Assembly (NCBI RefSeq): GCF_015461805.1
Contig: NZ_JACVZE010000001.1
Location: 248,001 to 312,000, forward strand
Length of the DNA stretch: 64,000 nucleotides
DNA from: Pseudomonas pisciculturae
GTDB taxonomy: Bacteria; Pseudomonadota; Gammaproteobacteria; Pseudomonadales; Pseudomonadaceae
Direction of reading: 5' to 3'
Below are positions 9,191 to 19,122 of the stretch, piece by piece (position 1 is the stretch's first letter; each line of letters begins with the position of its first letter). The notes under the pieces were generated by a model. That model did no database searches, had not been told where the DNA came from, and was given only the letters and a program-made list of their open reading frames with translations. The translations under genes were made by a program, and so were the position numbers.

Positions 9191-9212
9191 GCCGCGCCCA
9201 TTCGGGCGCGGC
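9191..9212 (+). terminator. GC hairpin after the acyl-CoA ligase, terminator-like but without a T-run
   Basis: GCCGCGCCC and GGGCGCGGC form a perfect 9-bp stem with a 4-base loop just 9 bases after the stop codon. No run of T follows, so it may act as a weak or factor-assisted terminator, or as an mRNA 3'-end stabiliser. Confidence 0.6.
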
Positions 9213-9513
9213 AATGCTCTATCTTGCGGCTCTACTTGTGATTTGCCGATTTTCAGCCATCCTTGCCTCGCCGGCCTTCGTCGGTGTGGCGAAAGGGTTG
9301 AGGCAGACGGGTCGGTGATGCAAATCACACTTTAGAGGGATCAAGCACTACCCCCTGCTGGCTATAGTCCCTTCCAGAGTTTTTCAAGGATGTTCCGCTT
9401 CGGGCCATGGGGGCTCGGCTGCCGAGCGGCATTGGAATCGTTGTATTCCGGCCGTTACACGCATCAACGAAAGAACTCACTGCCATAACAATAATGCACA
9501 TGGAGTAGCGTCG
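9213..9513 (+). promoter_or_regulatory. Leader region of the DUF1302-DUF1329 operon
   Basis: About 300 bases without a gene. It contains TGCAAATCA (9319-9327), CCCCCTGC (9351-9358) and a TATAGT that could be a -10 element (9363-9368). No good -35 was found at the usual distance, so the promoter may depend on an activator. The words CCCCCTGC and TGCAAATCA also occur, fused, about 90 bases before the acyl-CoA ligase (7400-7413). This hints at one shared regulator, perhaps the LuxR protein encoded downstream. Confidence 0.35.
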
Positions 9514-11352
9514 ATGACCTCAGTAAACCAGTTCTGGCGCCGGGCAAGATTGCCCCTGGCCGTCAGCCTCGCCTCTACGCTCGCCGGGCCTGCATTCGGC
9601 GTCAGTTTCAATATCGGTGAAATCGAAGGGAGCTTTGACTCGTCGCTGTCGGTGGGTGCCAGCTGGAGTACGTCCAAGGCCAACCGTGACCTGATCGGCG
9701 TCAACAACGGCGGCACGGGCTTGTCCCAGACTTCCGATGACGGCCACTTGAACTTCAAGCGTGGGGAGACCTTCTCGAAGATCTTCAAGGGCATTCATGA
9801 CCTGGAACTGAAATACGGCGATACCGGTGTGTTTGTGCGGGGCAAGTACTGGTATGACTTTGAACTCAAGGACGAAAGCCGCCAGTTCAAGGACATCAGC
9901 GACAACAACCGCAAAGAAGGCGCCAAGTCGTCCGGCGGGCAGATTCTCGATGCGTTCGTTTATCACAACTATGCGGTTGCCGATCAGCCGGGCAGCGTGC
10001 GGTTTGGTAAGCAGGTGGTGAGCTGGGGTGAAAGTACCTTCATCGGCGGCGGCATCAACTCCATCAACCCGATCGATGTGTCGGCGTTCCGCCGTCCGGG
10101 TGCCGAGATCAAGGAAGGCTTGATTCCGGTCAACATGTTCTATGTCTCGCAAACCCTGACCGATAACCTGTCGGCCGAAGCGTTCTATCAGTTGGAATGG
10201 GACCAGACCGTTACTGACAACTGCGGGACATTCTTCTCGCAGCCGGACGTGATTTCCGATGGTTGCACCGACAACCTGCGCGTGCTGAACAGCCGCCGTA
10301 CTTTGACCCCAGCCCAACTGGCGGGCCTGGCCTCGTTTGGTGTGGACGTTAACAACGAAGGCGTTCTGGTTCGTCGTGGTCCCGATCGTGACGCTCGCGA
10401 CAGCGGCCAGTTCGGCGTTGCGTTCCACTACAACTTCGAGCCGCTGGACACCGAGTTCGGCGCGTATTTCATGAACTACCACAGCCGGGCGCCGATCTTC
10501 AGTGCACAAGGTGCGCCTCAGGCTTTCTACGGTACTAACAACCCAGCGATTGTCGCGGGCAACTCCAATTATTTCGTCGAGTACCCGGAAGACATTCGCC
10601 TGTACGGCTTGAGCTTTTCTACCACGTTGCCTACCGGCACCGCCTGGAGTGGTGAGTTGAGCTACCGGCCGAACGCGCCTGTACAACTGAGCACCACCGA
10701 TATCCTGTACGCCGGTGTGACGCCGATCCCTGGCTACGGCAACGCGTCGGTGCTTAAAGGCTCGGCTGGTCAGGACCTGCATGGCTACCGTCGCAAAGAG
10801 GTTACCCAGTTCCAGACCACCTTCACGCACTTCTTCGATCAGGTGATGGGCGCCAGCCGCTTGACCACCGTCGGTGAAATCGGTGTGACCCACGTGGGCG
10901 GGCTGGAGAGCCGATCCGAGGCCCGTTATGGTCGCGACCCAGTCTTCGGCCCAGGTACGTTGCCAGGCGGGTTCTGCGGTACCTTGAACAACAGTACGGC
11001 TGTGGGCGGGGGCTTGCCCAATTCGTCTAGCCTGAACACCAATTGCAACAATGATGGCTTCACCACCGCCACATCTTGGGGCTATCGCGCCCGTGCTATC
11101 TGGGAATACCCGGACGTGTTCGCTGGCGTCAACCTCAAGCCTAGCGTTGCGTGGTCTCACGACGTCAAAGGCTACTCGCCAGGCCCTGGTGCCAACTTTG
11201 AAGAAGGTCGCAAGGCCGTCAGCTTGGGTGTGGATGCCGAGTATCAAAATACCTACACCGTCGGCTTGAACTACACCAACTTCTTTGGTGGCAAATTCAG
11301 CACGGTGGATGACCGCGACTTCGTTGCTCTGAGCATGGGCGTGAACTTCTAA
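9514..11352 (+). CDS. DUF1302 family outer-membrane protein
   Basis: A 612-residue secreted protein. The N-terminus has two arginines, a hydrophobic stretch and a likely signal-peptidase site after AGPAFG. The rest alternates polar and aromatic residues and ends in MGVNF with a terminal phenylalanine, as outer-membrane beta-barrels do. The segments GGGINSINPIDVSAFRRPG and KEGLIPVNMFY are typical of DUF1302. Members are usually encoded with a DUF1329 protein and are thought to work in export or uptake of hydrophobic compounds; this is not proven. The ATG at 9514 directly precedes the signal peptide. It is cotranscribed with the next gene (29-base gap). Confidence 0.85.
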   Translation: MTSVNQFWRRARLPLAVSLASTLAGPAFGVSFNIGEIEGSFDSSLSVGASWSTSKANRDLIGVNNGGTGLSQTSDDGHLNFKRGETFSKIFKGIHDLELKYGDTGVFVRGKYWYDFELKDESRQFKDISDNNRKEGAKSSGGQILDAFVYHNYAVADQPGSVRFGKQVVSWGESTFIGGGINSINPIDVSAFRRPGAEIKEGLIPVNMFYVSQTLTDNLSAEAFYQLEWDQTVTDNCGTFFSQPDVISDGCTDNLRVLNSRRTLTPAQLAGLASFGVDVNNEGVLVRRGPDRDARDSGQFGVAFHYNFEPLDTEFGAYFMNYHSRAPIFSAQGAPQAFYGTNNPAIVAGNSNYFVEYPEDIRLYGLSFSTTLPTGTAWSGELSYRPNAPVQLSTTDILYAGVTPIPGYGNASVLKGSAGQDLHGYRRKEVTQFQTTFTHFFDQVMGASRLTTVGEIGVTHVGGLESRSEARYGRDPVFGPGTLPGGFCGTLNNSTAVGGGLPNSSSLNTNCNNDGFTTATSWGYRARAIWEYPDVFAGVNLKPSVAWSHDVKGYSPGPGANFEEGRKAVSLGVDAEYQNTYTVGLNYTNFFGGKFSTVDDRDFVALSMGVNF

Positions 11353-11381
11353 GCACACTGCATTTCAGGAAGAACCAGAAC

Positions 11382-12746
11382 ATGAAAATAAGTAAAAATC
11401 TGTTGCAGGTGGGTGTGCTTGGGTTGTCGATCCTGGCGAGCAACGTCATGGCGGCAGTGTCGGCCGATGAAGCTGCCAAGCTGGGCACGAGCCTGACCCC
11501 GATGGGCGCCGAAATGGCCGGTAACGCAGCCGGCACCATTCCAAAATGGTCGCCGCTGCCAACCAACGCTGGCGCCGTCGATGCCCGTGGGTTCCTCGCT
11601 AACCCATACGCCAGCGAACAACCGCAGTTCACCATTACTGCCGCCAACGTTGAGCAGTACAAAGACAAGCTTGCGCCGGGGCAGTACGCGATGTTCAAGC
11701 GTTACCCTGAGTCCTTCAAGATGCCGGTCTACCCGACCCATCGCGGCGCCACGGTGCCGGCGGATGTGTTCGCAGCCATCAAGAAGAACGCCACCACCAC
11801 CAACCTGGTGTCTGGCGGCAACGGCCTGGAAAACTTTGAAACCGCCGTGCCGTTTCCGATTCCCAAAAGTGGCGTGGAAGTGATCTGGAACCACATCACC
11901 CGCTATCGCGGCGGCAGCGTGACACGTCTGGTAACCCAGGCCACGCCGCAAACCAACGGTTCCTACAGCTTGGTGTACTTCAAAGACCAGTTCGTGTTCC
12001 GCGACAAGATGAAGGACTTCGACCCGAAAAACCCGGGCAACGTGCTGTTCTACTTCAAGCAGCAAGTCACCGCGCCAGCCCGTCTGGCCGGTGGTGTGCT
12101 GCTGGTGCACGAAACCCTGGACCAAGTGAAGGAGCCGCGTTCGGCGTGGGTCTACAACGCCGGCCAGCGCCGTGTGCGCCGGGCGCCGCAAGTGTCCTAT
12201 GACGGCCCGGGTACTGCCGCCGACGGCCTGCGTACCTCCGACAACCTCGACATGTACAACGGCGCACCGGATCGCTACGACTGGAAGCTCGAAGGCAAGA
12301 AAGAAATCTACATCGCCTCCAACAGCTACAAGATCGACGATCCCAAGCTCAAGTACGCCGACATCATCAAGGCCGGCCACATCAACCAGGACCTGACCCG
12401 CTACGAGCTTCGCCGTGTCTGGCACGTGGTCGCCACCTTGAAAGAAGGCCAGCGTCACATCTACGCCAAGCGTGACTTCTTCATTGATGAAGACACCTGG
12501 CAAGCCGCGGTGATCGACCACTACGACGGTCGTGGCCAACTGTGGCGCGTCGCCGAAGCCCATGCCGAGAACTACTACGACAAACAAGTGCCGTGGTACG
12601 CCCTCGAAACCCTCTACGACTTGCAGTCCGGCCGCTATCTGGCTCTGGGTATGAAGAACGAAGAGAAGCAGGCGTATGACTTTGGCTTCACCGCCACCAC
12701 CAGCGACTTCACCCCGGCGGCGTTGCGCCAGGATGGCGTTCGCTAA
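11382..12746 (+). CDS. DUF1329 family periplasmic protein (LolB-like fold family)
   Basis: A 454-residue protein with a cleavable signal peptide (MKISKNLLQVGVLGLSILAS, cleavage near NVMA-A). The family has a predicted LolA/LolB-like lipid-binding fold and almost always accompanies DUF1302 genes. The conserved C-terminal part includes RRVWHVVATLKEGQRHIYAK and FFIDEDTWQAAVIDHYDGRG, which are recognisable for DUF1329. The likely role is periplasmic carriage of a hydrophobic ligand to or from the partner barrel. This is inferred from fold and pairing, since the sequence names no substrate. A rho-independent terminator follows. Confidence 0.87.
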   Translation: MKISKNLLQVGVLGLSILASNVMAAVSADEAAKLGTSLTPMGAEMAGNAAGTIPKWSPLPTNAGAVDARGFLANPYASEQPQFTITAANVEQYKDKLAPGQYAMFKRYPESFKMPVYPTHRGATVPADVFAAIKKNATTTNLVSGGNGLENFETAVPFPIPKSGVEVIWNHITRYRGGSVTRLVTQATPQTNGSYSLVYFKDQFVFRDKMKDFDPKNPGNVLFYFKQQVTAPARLAGGVLLVHETLDQVKEPRSAWVYNAGQRRVRRAPQVSYDGPGTAADGLRTSDNLDMYNGAPDRYDWKLEGKKEIYIASNSYKIDDPKLKYADIIKAGHINQDLTRYELRRVWHVVATLKEGQRHIYAKRDFFIDEDTWQAAVIDHYDGRGQLWRVAEAHAENYYDKQVPWYALETLYDLQSGRYLALGMKNEEKQAYDFGFTATTSDFTPAALRQDGVR

Positions 12747-12779
12747 CAGCTGCTGACCGAGGCCGCATCCTCGTAAGCT

Positions 12780-12808
12780 AAGCCCCGACTGGTTCGGGGC
12801 TTTTTTAT
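12780..12808 (+). terminator. Rho-independent terminator after the DUF1302-DUF1329 pair
   Basis: AGCCCCGA and TCGGGGCT form a stem with a short loop, followed by TTTTTTATTT. It ends the upstream operon and separates it from the LuxR gene, which therefore has its own promoter. Confidence 0.9.
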
Positions 12809-12934
12809 TTGAAGATATTTTTTGTCTTAGTTCTTTTTCAGTCATTTGTTGCAAAGATCTACAAACCTGCTGCTTTTAACGCTAGTCTGCGGACATCTGC
12901 AATGCCGACCACAGCCTTCTACAAGAGCCCGGCG

Positions 12935-15664
12935 ATGACTGATCTGTCCCGAATTCAAGGGCCTGCCAGTGCGGTAATCCCGACCCTGGAAGGTCGCTTC
13001 TACAGGCCGCCGCTGCCCGACGGCTACGTGCCGCGACCGCGGCTGTGCGAGCGGCTGAGTGCCGGTCTGGAAGGGCGTTTGCTGCTGGTCAGCGCGCCGG
13101 CCGGGTTTGGCAAGAGTTCGTTGGCGGTGGAGTTTTGCCAGAGCTTGCCGGCGCATTGGCAAAGCCTGTGGCTGGGCCTGAGCTCGCGGGACAACGACCC
13201 CGGACGCTTCCTCGAACGCCTGCTCGATGGCTTGCAGCAATACTTCCCGCAACTCGGCGCCCAATCGTTGGGCCTGCTGAAAATGCGTCAGCGTCACCAA
13301 CCCTTTGCGTTTGAAGAATGGCTCGATGGCCTGCTCGATGAGCTGGCCGTGCACCTGTCCATCGGCGCGCCGCTGTTGCTGGTGCTGGATGACTACCACC
13401 TGGCCCAAGGCCCGGTACTGGACCGTTGCCTGCAATTCTTCCTCAATCATCTACCCGATGGCCTGGTGCTGCTGGTCACCAGCCGCCAGCGTCCGGACTG
13501 GCATCTGGCGCGGCTGCGACTGTCACGGCACCTGCTTGAGCTGCACGAGCAAGACCTGCGCATGACCCATGATGAATCCCTGGCGGTGCTGGATCGTCAC
13601 AGCAACTCACTGCGCGGCGAAGCCCTTGATAACCTGATCCGTCGCAGCGAAGGCTGGGTGGCGGGCCTGCGCTTCTGGTTGCTGGCCGCTTCCGAAGCGG
13701 GTGATGAAGAGGCCTTACCTCAAAGCCTGCACGGCGGTGAAGGGCTCATACGTGATTACCTGCTCGAAGAAGTGATCGACTGCCTGCCGATCGAAGTACA
13801 GGCATTCCTGTTCGATACCGCGCCACTGGAGCGCTTTTGCAGCGAATTGTGTGATGGCGTGCGCGAAGCCCACGACAGCGCCGAAATACTGCGCTATCTG
13901 CAAGCTCACCAAGTGTTCCTCGTGCCGCTGGACGAGCAGGGGCACTGGTACCGTTATCACCATCTGTTTTCCGACTTGCTGCGCACCCGACGCGCCAGCA
14001 GCAATGTGCTGCCGGCCGCCAGCCTGCACCTGCGGGCGTGCCGCTGGTTCAACGCCCAGGGGTTGATTGACGAGGCGGTGGAACAGGCGCTGCGCGCTGG
14101 CCATCTGGATGTGGCGGCCAACCTGGTGCAGAACCTGTCCGAGGAACAACTGCTGGCCGAGCAGAATGTGGGCATGCTGCTGCGCTGGAAAATGGACCTG
14201 CCCGACAGCCTGCTGATCAGCACACCGCGGCTGATCGTGCTCTACAGCTGGGCGTTGGGCTTGGCCTGCCAGTTGGATGCGGCGGAAGAATTGTCCGGCT
14301 ACCTCAGTCGCTTTCTGCCGGCACCCTCGGCGACTGCGCAGAAATCGATGCTGGCCCAATGGTTGGCGCTGAGCGGAATCATCGCCAGGGGCCGGGGTGA
14401 TCGCGAACTGACCCAGCGCTATTGCAGCGAAGCCCTGGAAAGCCTGCCGCAACGACGTTATGGCCAGCGCTTGATGTGCTTGTCGACGCTCTCAAACCTG
14501 GCCATTGTCGACGCCGATCTATGGCGCGCCCGTGGCCTTAACCGCGAGTCTCTGGAGCTGGCGCAGCGTGTCGGCAACCCGTTGTTCGAGGCGCTGGCCC
14601 ATTACGATCGCGCGCGGGTACTGCAAGCGCGTGGCGAAATCCTGCGTGCGCTCGACGAAGTGCGCCAGGGCTTGCAACGCCTGCATGGTCTGGCACCACA
14701 GCGGCTGTACGCCGTGCGTGCGCGGTTGTCACTGTATGAAGGTTTCCTGTTGCTGGTGCGTTGCCAACCCGAAGCCGGCCTCGCGCGTTTGCGCGCCGGC
14801 CTGACCGAAGCCCGCGCCTGCCGCGACATCAGCGTGCTGATCGGGCATTGCGTGATCGCCAACTTCGAAGGCCGGCGCAATGACTTCGCCAAGGCCTTCG
14901 CCGAACTGGCCGAGGCCGAGCGGCTGATGCATATCTGGGACGTGCCGCCGATCTACTACCTGGCGATGATTACCCTGATCAAATGTGAACTGTGGTTGGC
15001 CCAGGGCCGCACCGACCTGGCCGACGCCTGGTTGAGTCGCCTGGGTCAAACCTATAACGGTGAACACGCCGCTGCCGCACCGGAGTTTCATCCGCATTTG
15101 CCCCAGCATATCGGCCTGCAGCAGGCAGCGCTGGATGCCACGCTGCATCAACCTGGCGCTGCACTGCAACGCTTGGAAGCGCTGGCGCAACAGGCCCATG
15201 ACAACGGGCGCCAGATGATCGCCCTGATGGCCCTGACCCAGCAGGCGCAACTGCTGTTGGGCAGTGGTCAGGAGACCAAGGCGCGTGCGGTCATGGTTCG
15301 AGCGCTTGAGGCAGGCGCTGGTGGCGCGTTGCAACCGTTCGAGCGCCTACTGGAAAACCATCCGGACTGGATGCGCCAGCAGCTTGGCAAAGATCCACAC
15401 GGCCTGCTGAGCCAGAGCTTGCTGGCGCTGTTGCCGGCGGTCGTGGTGGCCGATGTTGCATCGACCCACGAGGCCCTGAGCACTCGTGAACTGGCGGTGC
15501 TGCAATTGATCGCCCAAGGGTGTTCCAACCAAGAGATCAGCAACCAGTTGTTCATATCCCTGCATACGGTCAAGACCCATGCCAGTCATATCAATAGCAA
15601 GCTTGGGGTAGAGCGGCGTACGCAAGCGGTGGCACGGGCGCAGGAGTTACGGTTGATTGGTTAA
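12935..15664 (+). CDS. MalT-type LuxR-family transcriptional activator (large ATP-binding regulator)
   Basis: About 909 residues in the MalT layout. An NTPase module comes first, with Walker A APAGFGKSS and Walker B LLLVLDDYH. A long helical TPR-like sensor region follows, and then a C-terminal LuxR helix-turn-helix (STRELAVLQLIAQGCSNQEI and HTVKTHASHINSKLGV). Such proteins bind an inducer in the TPR region, oligomerise with ATP and activate transcription. The start is uncertain. ATG 12935 (MTDLSRIQ) is preferred; ATG 12902 is an alternative. The longest open frame begins immediately after the upstream terminator and has no ribosome site. Its position next to the DUF1302-DUF1329 genes suggests it controls them and possibly the acyl-CoA ligase. 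Confidence 0.88.
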   Translation: MTDLSRIQGPASAVIPTLEGRFYRPPLPDGYVPRPRLCERLSAGLEGRLLLVSAPAGFGKSSLAVEFCQSLPAHWQSLWLGLSSRDNDPGRFLERLLDGLQQYFPQLGAQSLGLLKMRQRHQPFAFEEWLDGLLDELAVHLSIGAPLLLVLDDYHLAQGPVLDRCLQFFLNHLPDGLVLLVTSRQRPDWHLARLRLSRHLLELHEQDLRMTHDESLAVLDRHSNSLRGEALDNLIRRSEGWVAGLRFWLLAASEAGDEEALPQSLHGGEGLIRDYLLEEVIDCLPIEVQAFLFDTAPLERFCSELCDGVREAHDSAEILRYLQAHQVFLVPLDEQGHWYRYHHLFSDLLRTRRASSNVLPAASLHLRACRWFNAQGLIDEAVEQALRAGHLDVAANLVQNLSEEQLLAEQNVGMLLRWKMDLPDSLLISTPRLIVLYSWALGLACQLDAAEELSGYLSRFLPAPSATAQKSMLAQWLALSGIIARGRGDRELTQRYCSEALESLPQRRYGQRLMCLSTLSNLAIVDADLWRARGLNRESLELAQRVGNPLFEALAHYDRARVLQARGEILRALDEVRQGLQRLHGLAPQRLYAVRARLSLYEGFLLLVRCQPEAGLARLRAGLTEARACRDISVLIGHCVIANFEGRRNDFAKAFAELAEAERLMHIWDVPPIYYLAMITLIKCELWLAQGRTDLADAWLSRLGQTYNGEHAAAAPEFHPHLPQHIGLQQAALDATLHQPGAALQRLEALAQQAHDNGRQMIALMALTQQAQLLLGSGQETKARAVMVRALEAGAGGALQPFERLLENHPDWMRQQLGKDPHGLLSQSLLALLPAVVVADVASTHEALSTRELAVLQLIAQGCSNQEISNQLFISLHTVKTHASHINSKLGVERRTQAVARAQELRLIG

Positions 15665-15795
15665 GGAGTGGCAGTCGGTGGCGAGCGTGTATGCACGCGT
15701 TACGCGGCGAAGCAGCCTCAGTCTGTTTTAATAGTGCAATTACGCTGGCGATATACGCCTGAAAGCGACATTTCACTTGCACGAGAGGCCCCTTA

Positions 15796-16440
15796 ATGGA
15801 AACCGCCAAGCCGACGCTCATCCGCGAAACCTTTCCCGTCGGCCCCCTGCAGTGTAACTGCACCATCATCGGCGACCCCATCACCAAAAAAGCCATCGTG
15901 GTCGACCCTGGCGGCAACCACGAGCTGATCCTGGCGCGGCTCGACGCCTTGGGCCTCAAGGTGGTGAGCATCATCCATACCCATGCTCACCTCGATCACT
16001 TCCTGGCATCCGGGCAGTTGAAGGAGAAGACCGGTGCCACGTTGCACCTGCACAAGGAGGACCAGTTCCTGTGGGACAACCTTGAGATGCAGTGTCAGAT
16101 GTTTCGCGTGCCCTACACCCCGGTTCCTGCGCCGGATCGCTGGCTTGAAGATGAGGAGGAGCTGGCCTGCGGTTGTGGCGTGGCGCTGCATACGCCGGGG
16201 CACACACCGGGCTCGATGAGTTTCTGGTTTGCCGATGCCAAGCTGCTGATTGCTGGCGATACACTGTTTCGACGCGGAGTAGGGCGCACGGACCTGTGGG
16301 GCGGCGACCAGGCGACCATCGTACGTTCGATCAAGCAGCGGCTCTACACGCTGGATGAGGGCGCTACCGTGGTAGCCGGTCACGGGCCGGATACGCGACT
16401 GGGCGATGAGATGCGTGAGAACCCGTTTGTGCGGGCGTGA
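15796..16440 (+). CDS. MBL-fold metallo-hydrolase, glyoxalase II-like (YcbL type)
   Basis: A 214-residue metallo-beta-lactamase-fold hydrolase with the metal motif HTHAHLDH at 61-68. A further ligand histidine lies in HTPGHTPGS, the bridging aspartate in IAGDTLF, and the last histidine in VVAGHGPDTRLG. Length and motifs match the single-domain glyoxalase-II-like enzymes such as YcbL, which cleave thioesters including S-lactoylglutathione. The exact substrate is not shown. ATG 15796 follows GAGAGG. It is a single gene between the LuxR regulator and the OmpA-like lipoprotein. Confidence 0.9.
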   Translation: METAKPTLIRETFPVGPLQCNCTIIGDPITKKAIVVDPGGNHELILARLDALGLKVVSIIHTHAHLDHFLASGQLKEKTGATLHLHKEDQFLWDNLEMQCQMFRVPYTPVPAPDRWLEDEEELACGCGVALHTPGHTPGSMSFWFADAKLLIAGDTLFRRGVGRTDLWGGDQATIVRSIKQRLYTLDEGATVVAGHGPDTRLGDEMRENPFVRA

Positions 16441-16497
16441 CGAGCTATAAAACCTACAAGGTTTGCAGCAAAAACGCAGGTCACGTTCAGCCTGTGT

Positions 16498-16518
16498 CTG
16501 CTACGGTTTCTGTAGCAG
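16498..16518 (+). other. Small stem-loop between hydrolase and OmpA-like gene
   Basis: CTGCTAC and GTAGCAG form a perfect 7-bp stem with a 7-base loop, 57 bases after the hydrolase stop. No T-run follows, so the role (weak terminator or regulator site) is unknown. Confidence 0.35.
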
Positions 16519-16652
16519 GCCAACTGCCGAATCTTTTGTTACAGCTTGGGGCGCCGCGATGGAATTTTTACCGCCGGTCGCGTTCCAAACTCGGCACAGG
16601 TCCATTGCCAATGTCCTTTGCACCATAGAATGCAAAAGTAGGAGCTTCCCTC

Positions 16653-17420
16653 ATGTTCACTTCGCGTCGTCTGCTTGTTGTCGCCACCGTAGTCGCCCTG
16701 TTAAGCGGCTGTGCTAACCAAAATCCTTATGACGGCAGCAGCCAGGGACAGGCAAGTAATGAGTCTGGCGGCATGAGCAAGACCGCCAAGTACGGTGGCC
16801 TCGGAGCCATTGCCGGTGCTTTGGCCGGTGCGGCCATCGACCATAACAACCGTGGCAAGGGCGCGCTGATCGGCGCCGTGGTGGCCGGTGCAGGCGCAGC
16901 AGGCTACGGCTACTACGCCGACCAGCAAGAAAAGAAACTGCGCGAAAGCATGGCCAACACCGGTGTTGAAGTGCAGCGCCAAGGTGATCAGATCAAGCTG
17001 ATCATGCCGGGCAATATCACCTTCGCTACCAACTCGGACGCCATCTCCAGCAGTTTCTACCAGCCGCTGAACAACCTGGCCAACTCCCTCAAACAGTTCA
17101 ACCAGAACACCATCCAGATCGTTGGTTACACCGACAGCACCGGTACCCGCCAACTGAACATGGACCTGTCCCAGCGTCGCGCCCAGAGCGTGGCCAACTA
17201 CCTGACCTCCCAAGGCGTAAGCGCTGCCAACCTGAGCGCACGCGGTGCCGGCCCGGATAACCCGATTGCCAGTAACGCCGACGTCAACGGCCGTGCCCAG
17301 AACCGTCGCGTGGAAGTGAACCTCGGCCCGATCCCAGGCCAGCAATACGGCCAGCCAGGCGCGCAAGCACCACAGCAAAACAACCAGTTCCAAGGCAACC
17401 CGTACTCGCAGTACCAATAA
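16653..17420 (+). CDS. OmpA-family outer-membrane lipoprotein with glycine-zipper (YiaD-like)
   Basis: A 255-residue lipoprotein. The signal peptide ends VVALLSGC. A glycine-zipper segment rich in GxxxG (GGLGAIAGALAGAAIDHNNRGKG, about residues 48-70) precedes a C-terminal OmpA domain. That domain contains the peptidoglycan-binding pattern VGYTDSTGTRQLNMDLSQRR and NRRVEVNL. It should tether the outer membrane to the cell wall. The last 35 residues are a Gln/Pro/Gly-rich low-complexity tail. ATG 16653 follows AGGAGC at good spacing. It ends in a terminator shared with the convergent BON-domain gene. Confidence 0.92.
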   Translation: MFTSRRLLVVATVVALLSGCANQNPYDGSSQGQASNESGGMSKTAKYGGLGAIAGALAGAAIDHNNRGKGALIGAVVAGAGAAGYGYYADQQEKKLRESMANTGVEVQRQGDQIKLIMPGNITFATNSDAISSSFYQPLNNLANSLKQFNQNTIQIVGYTDSTGTRQLNMDLSQRRAQSVANYLTSQGVSAANLSARGAGPDNPIASNADVNGRAQNRRVEVNLGPIPGQQYGQPGAQAPQQNNQFQGNPYSQYQ

Positions 17421-17431
17421 GCGTCAGCCAC

Positions 17432-17474
17432 AAAAAAAGGGCGCCGTGCAGTCAATGCACGGCGCCCTTTTTTT
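17432..17474. terminator. Bidirectional rho-independent terminator
   Basis: A perfect inverted repeat (GGGCGCCGTGCA / TGCACGGCGCCC, 5-base loop) is flanked by seven A on one side and seven T on the other. It can therefore end transcription of both convergent genes. Confidence 0.95.
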
Positions 17475-17486
17475 GTTGCGTCTACA

Positions 17487-19121
<1,635 letters not shown>

Positions 19122-19122
<1 letters not shown>

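Noticed and set aside
9520..11358. A minus-strand frame exactly as long as the DUF1302 gene
   Set aside because: Mirror frame created by codon bias of the DUF1302 gene, which has signal peptide and family motifs; the antisense translation has neither.
12809..12934. Longer start for the LuxR regulator
   Set aside because: The upstream codons begin within the terminator T-run and have no ribosome site; ATG 12935 or 12902 is more credible.
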